Assembly: GCA_964528155.1 (NCBI GenBank)
Contig: CAZGRL010000075.1
Span: 1 to 17,313, forward strand
Length of the DNA stretch: 17,313 nucleotides
Direction of reading: 5' to 3'
From: G001797105 sp964528155
GTDB taxonomy: Bacteria; Chloroflexota; Anaerolineae; Anaerolineales; E44-bin32
The translations under genes were made by a program, and so were the position numbers. The notes below the pieces were generated by a model, which did not search any database, was not told the origin of the DNA, and saw nothing but the letters and a program-made list of their open reading frames with translations. Position 1 is the stretch's first letter. The number at the start of each line of letters is the position of its first letter. Of the stretch, positions 14,552-17,313 are shown piece after piece.

Positions 14552-14980
14552 ATGGATACACTCGCCGATCTCATCGTCGCCGGATTGGATGAGGCGCCGG
14601 CCGTATTGGCCTCCGAGTATCCGCTGGGGACATATCAGGGTGTCAATGTTGATGGGCTCGACCCGCTCAAGGTGGCCGCGCTCCACTCCCGCCTGGCCCA
14701 GAGGGAATTCGACGCGGTGTTGGTCGAGTACAACCCGATGGCGGAGGCTTCCCCGAGCGGCCCATGGCTGGTTCGATTGCCGGCCGAGCTGATCACGGCG
14801 CTCGCCGGGATCGCGCCTCAGGATATTCCAGAGGCGGCGGCCGCCTGGGCGACCACCGAACCCTTGCGCCAGGAGGGCTGGTCGGGGCAGCAGGCCGAGA
14901 AGTACCTGGCGCGCGTCTCGCACTTCGCCCGTCAGGCGGCGTTCGACAAGAAGGAAGTCTTCCTCTGCGTCTATAACTGA
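14552..14980 (+). CDS. Conserved-looking soluble protein, unknown function
   Basis: I do not recognise this 142-residue protein with confidence. It is acidic, soluble and has no signal peptide. The N-terminal half is mixed alpha/beta (GVNVDGLDPLKVAALHSRL, FDAVLVEYNPM). The C-terminal half looks helical with an ordered pattern: LPAELITALAGIAPQDIPEA (77-96), AWATTEPL (98-105), W110, and ARQAAFDKKEVFLCVYN at the end. A helix pair, a central AWA-T-E and a closing aromatic strand suggest a compact single domain. AAGGAG eight bases before the ATG and an upstream promoter candidate support it as a real, singly transcribed gene. The next gene is 241 bp away. Confidence 0.75.
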   Translation: MDTLADLIVAGLDEAPAVLASEYPLGTYQGVNVDGLDPLKVAALHSRLAQREFDAVLVEYNPMAEASPSGPWLVRLPAELITALAGIAPQDIPEAAAAWATTEPLRQEGWSGQQAEKYLARVSHFARQAAFDKKEVFLCVYN

Positions 14981-15022
14981 TCAGCAAACGTCGCGCAACG
15001 ATGTCGTGTCGTCATCAGCATG

Positions 15023-15052
15023 TGGACGGCCCTGATCCTGCTGAGATAGAAT
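15023..15052 (+). promoter_or_regulatory. Candidate promoter for the Lrp/AsnC-domain gene
   Basis: TGGACG (15023-15028), an 18-base spacer and TAGAAT (15047-15052) lie in the gap upstream of the gene at 15222. Transcription from here would include the folded leader at 15136-15188. The hexamers are only moderate matches. Confidence 0.3.
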
Positions 15053-15135
15053 AATCCTGTCTCACTTGACTGCGCTGCAGCTCCACTCCACGTCCGCAGC
15101 TGCTGAGTTGAATCGAAACGGGGGCTTCCAAGGCC

Positions 15136-15188
15136 TCCCACACGATGCCGGCGCAGTTGTGGTCTGTCGCTCGACAGCGCGTGTGGGA
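15136..15188 (+). promoter_or_regulatory. Nested stem-loop leader of the Lrp/AsnC-domain gene
   Basis: TCCCACACG (15136-15144) pairs perfectly with CGTGTGGGA (15180-15188). Inside lies a second perfect stem, CTGTCG with CGACAG around CT (15164-15177). The structure ends 20 bases before the AAGGAGG ribosome site, so it is placed like a leader control element. It matches no riboswitch class I know. Confidence 0.45.
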
Positions 15189-15221
15189 TTGACCGCATCC
15201 CTACACTCAAGGAGGATCAAC

Positions 15222-15464
15222 ATGGTCTCTGCATTCGTTTTCATCCAGATATCGCCGACGGGCGGATGGAAAGAGATGGGCGCGCTTCACAAAGCCCTTC
15301 ACGCCGTCAAAGGGATCAAGACCGTTCACTTCGTCGCCGGGCCGACAGATATCATCGTCTTCGCCGAGGGAGCCGATCAGGCCGCGTTAGCTGAAACCCT
15401 GGGTAAGATCCGCGGCGTGAAAGGCGTGGCCAGCACGGATACCCGGCTCGTCTGGCCGGTCTAG
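15222..15464 (+). CDS. Stand-alone Lrp/AsnC ligand-binding (RAM) domain protein
   Basis: At 80 residues this is just the C-terminal sensing domain of Lrp/AsnC regulators, without the helix-turn-helix. The fold reads through as FVFIQISPTGGWKEMGALHK, AVKGIKTVHFVAGPTDIIVF and GKIRGVKGVASTDTRLVWPV. It has the family glycines, the G-xxDI-VF strand that lines the ligand pocket, and a final strand ending in V. Such single-domain proteins usually form ring oligomers that bind amino acids, and some associate with full-length regulators. AAGGAGG six bases before ATG 15222 decides the start; the frame is open to 15066, but that part is the folded leader. An amidase gene follows at 15613, and a link to amide or amino-acid metabolism is an inference from position. 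Confidence 0.9.
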   Translation: MVSAFVFIQISPTGGWKEMGALHKALHAVKGIKTVHFVAGPTDIIVFAEGADQAALAETLGKIRGVKGVASTDTRLVWPV

Positions 15465-15481
15465 CCCGCGAATCGCTTTCG

Positions 15482-15508
15482 CCGGCTATCGTCGGAAGTG
15501 ATAGCCGG
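15482..15508 (+). terminator. Hairpin after the Lrp/AsnC-domain gene
   Basis: CCGGCTATC and GATAGCCGG form a perfect nine-base-pair stem with a nine-base loop, 17 bases after the stop codon. No T tract follows, so termination may be incomplete and some transcripts could continue into the amidase gene. Confidence 0.42.
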
Positions 15509-15557
15509 AGACTACATTCTGAGGTTGGAAACCGCCGGTCTGGCCAGGGCCGGCGCG

Positions 15558-15585
15558 GAAACCGTGCTCGTGTGGGTACGGTTTC
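15558..15585 (+). promoter_or_regulatory. Inverted repeat just before the amidase gene
   Basis: GAAACCGT (15558-15565) and ACGGTTTC (15578-15585) are perfect complements across 12 bases, ending 12 bases before the GGAGG ribosome site. An additional GGAAACCG copy occurs at 15527-15534. Operator or leader hairpin; not otherwise recognisable. Confidence 0.35.
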
Positions 15586-15612
15586 TGTGATGTTGGTGGA
15601 GGTGTGCGCGGC

Positions 15613-17121
15613 ATGGAAGAATCGACGATCCTCCAACTCCAGACGAAGCAATCCTCCGCCGAACTGACCGCGCGCTCTCTGGTCGAATACTATCTGGGAC
15701 GCATCGGGCGCCTCGATCAGGCCGGGGCGAGAGTCAACAGCGTCATCGAGGTCAATCCCGACGCTCTGGCGATCGCCGACGCCCGCGATCGCGAGCGCAG
15801 GGAAGGGCGAATCCGAGGCGCCCTGCATGGGATCCCGATCCTGATCAAGGACAACATCGACACGCAAGACCGCACGCAAACCACGGCCGGCTCGATCGCC
15901 CTTGAGGGTCACTACGCCAGACGCGACGCGCACGTCGCAAAGCGTCTGCGCGCTGCCGGTGCGATCATTCTGGGCAAAGCGAACCTCAGCGAGTGGGCTA
16001 ACTTCCGCGGGGAGCACTCCGTCAGCGGCTGGTCGAGCCGCGGCGGCCTGTCGCGCAATCCCTACGCCCTCGACCGGACTGCCTGCGGATCTTCGTCCGG
16101 TTCGGCTGCGGCCGTCGCCGCCGACTTCTGCGCCGGAGCCGTCGGCACCGAGACCGACGGCTCGATCATTTGCCCGTCGCAATCCTGTGGAGTCGTCGGG
16201 CTCAAGCCGACACTCGGGCTGATCAGTCGCAGCGGCATCGTCCCTATCGCTCACAGCCAGGATACGGCTGGCCCGATCGGCCGAACTGTGACGGACGTTG
16301 CCGTCCTGCTCGGCGCGATGGCGGGCACGGACCGCCGCGATCGAGCCACGCAGACGAAGTCTCGGCGCGCCCACCGCGATTACACTCGCTATCTCAAGGA
16401 GGATGGTCTCAAAGGGACGCGACTGGGGATCGCCCGCAACATGCTCGGGTCGGATCCGCGCTTGGTCGCTATTCTCGATGCCAGCCTCGAGGTGATGAAG
16501 GGGCTGGGTGCGGTGATTGTCGACCCGGCCGATCTGCCCAACATGGATACGTTAGGCAAGACCGAGCTCGAGGTGCTCTACCATGAGTTCAAGGCCGATC
16601 TGGACGGCTATCTCGGCGCCCTCGGATCAGAATCGCGGGTGCATTCACTCAAAGACGTGATCCGGTTCAACGAAGAGAATAGGGACCGCATCATGCCGTT
16701 CTTCGGTCAGGAGCGGATGATTACGGCGCAGGCCAAGGGACCGCTTTCGGCAAAGAAGTACCGGAACGCTCTGGCGCGCAACCATCGCCTGACGCGCAGG
16801 GAAGGGATCGACGCCCTGCTCAAAAAGCACCGGCTGGATGCGGTCGTGTGCATCTCCGGCGGTCCGGCCTGGACGATCGACCTGGCCAATGGAGATCCAC
16901 GCAGTTGGGAGATGGAAAGCACCTCGCCGCCGGCCGTAGCCGGGTATCCCCACATCACCGTCCCGGCCGGCTTCATCCACGGGCTGCCGATCGGGCTGTC
17001 GTTCTTCACGCGCGCCTGGGGCGAGCCGACGCTGCTGAAGGCGGCCTACGCCTTCGAGCAAGCCTCGCGGGTGAGAAAGCCTCCAAGTTTCCTGAAAACC
17101 GCCCTGATCAAGGCTGGTTGA
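15613..17121 (+). CDS. Amidase-signature family hydrolase
   Basis: This 502-residue amidase-signature enzyme hydrolyses a carboxamide, probably of a small molecule or peptide. The Ser-cisSer-Lys triad is intact: K79 in LIKDNIDT, cis-Ser S160 in CGSSSGSAAA, and nucleophile S184 in GTETDGSI, with the required 24-residue spacing between the serines. The GTETDGSI form is the one seen in peptide-amidase-like members rather than the GTDTGGSIR of GatA. No GatB or GatC neighbours exist, so a tRNA amidotransferase role is unlikely. The tail (AVAGYPHITVPAGF, GLPIGLSFFTRAW, AYAFEQASRVRKPPSF) is typical and full length. No signal peptide is visible. GGAGG ten bases before ATG 15613 is preferred; GTG 15604 is too close to it. 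Confidence 0.93.
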   Translation: MEESTILQLQTKQSSAELTARSLVEYYLGRIGRLDQAGARVNSVIEVNPDALAIADARDRERREGRIRGALHGIPILIKDNIDTQDRTQTTAGSIALEGHYARRDAHVAKRLRAAGAIILGKANLSEWANFRGEHSVSGWSSRGGLSRNPYALDRTACGSSSGSAAAVAADFCAGAVGTETDGSIICPSQSCGVVGLKPTLGLISRSGIVPIAHSQDTAGPIGRTVTDVAVLLGAMAGTDRRDRATQTKSRRAHRDYTRYLKEDGLKGTRLGIARNMLGSDPRLVAILDASLEVMKGLGAVIVDPADLPNMDTLGKTELEVLYHEFKADLDGYLGALGSESRVHSLKDVIRFNEENRDRIMPFFGQERMITAQAKGPLSAKKYRNALARNHRLTRREGIDALLKKHRLDAVVCISGGPAWTIDLANGDPRSWEMESTSPPAVAGYPHITVPAGFIHGLPIGLSFFTRAWGEPTLLKAAYAFEQASRVRKPPSFLKTALIKAG

Positions 17122-17257
17122 CTGTGCCCAAAGGGCGCGCTGGGACGACTCCATCGGCCCCGCCCCATCGACTTCGGGCTCGTTAGACGCCAGAGTGCTC
17201 CCCATACGGTCTTCATGCCCTCGCCAGGGACAGACCCCGCTTGTTTCGTTGGCCTCT

Positions 17258-17296
17258 CGCTCCCTGGCCTGTCCTGGCCGGACAGGCCAGGGAGCG
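17258..17296. repeat. Strong palindrome at the right end, possible dispersed repeat
   Basis: Arms of 17 bp pair perfectly (17258-17274 with 17280-17296), the inner 15 being CTCCCTGGCCTGTCC and its complement, around the loop TGGCC. The sequence continues GGAGCGTAGCGAAGTCGA to the window edge, a run typical of GC-rich dispersed palindromic repeats. It lies 137 bp after the amidase stop and could also serve as a terminator, though it has no T tract. Confidence 0.6.
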
Positions 17297-17313
17297 GAGC
17301 GTAGCGAAGTCGA

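Noticed and set aside
15613..17121. Amidase as GatA of the Glu-tRNA amidotransferase
   Set aside because: It has GTETDGSI rather than GTDTGGSIR, and no gatB or gatC is adjacent.
1..17313. Search for tRNA, rRNA, CRISPR arrays, transposases and phage genes
   Set aside because: No T-loop with matching cloverleaf, no regularly spaced repeats and no recombinase motifs were seen by eye; short or divergent RNAs could be missed.

Overview
The window is GC-rich bacterial chromosome, with no plasmid, phage or transposase genes. The best taxonomic hint is the gene at 4247-5017. A short membrane-anchored protein starting a concanavalin-like module with a DDFS..GW motif is an architecture I associate with Chloroflexota, especially Anaerolineae. 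The stand-alone Lrp/AsnC sensor domain and the paired RRM and CarD genes fit that. This placement is an inference; no rRNA or other marker gene is present. By my hand count about 72% of the window is coding, which is low for bacteria. Several gaps appear to hold decayed genes or structured leaders.

Left part (1-6448): a four-helix membrane protein, an ICMT/PEMT-like membrane methyltransferase and, convergent to it, a protein with a degenerate DhaL(DAK2)-like N-terminus. These are followed on the plus strand by small soluble proteins of the DUF3597 and YegP (tandem DUF1508) families, a membrane-anchored lectin-like protein coupled to a small membrane protein, and a larger multi-pass membrane protein. 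Most look like envelope or stress accessory functions and do not form a recognisable pathway.

Middle part (6449-9875): a second ICMT-like methyltransferase whose end is probably altered by a frameshift in a run of eight G. Next comes an unlisted C-terminal remnant of a TauE/SafE transporter on the minus strand, then a Tat-exported lipoprotein metallophosphoesterase. A minus-strand operon of an RRM RNA-binding protein and a CarD-family RNA polymerase regulator follows. It is preceded by an extended -10 promoter and a leader holding a perfect 30-bp palindrome between 9-bp direct repeats, the most striking regulatory structure here.

Right part (10131-17313): a plus-strand run of a DUF4386-like membrane protein, a Nudix hydrolase, a GNAT acetyltransferase and a SAM methyltransferase, with a possible CPBP protease relic before the last. 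Then come a minus-strand membrane protein with two PH-like halves, an unrecognised 142-residue protein, a stand-alone Lrp/AsnC ligand-binding domain with a folded leader, and an intact amidase-signature hydrolase. The window ends in a strong 17-bp-arm palindrome that looks like a dispersed repeat.

I found no convincing new multi-gene system. The items most worth a second look are the RRM-CarD leader, the two gene relics, the folded leader of the AsnC-like gene and the degenerate DhaL-like protein.
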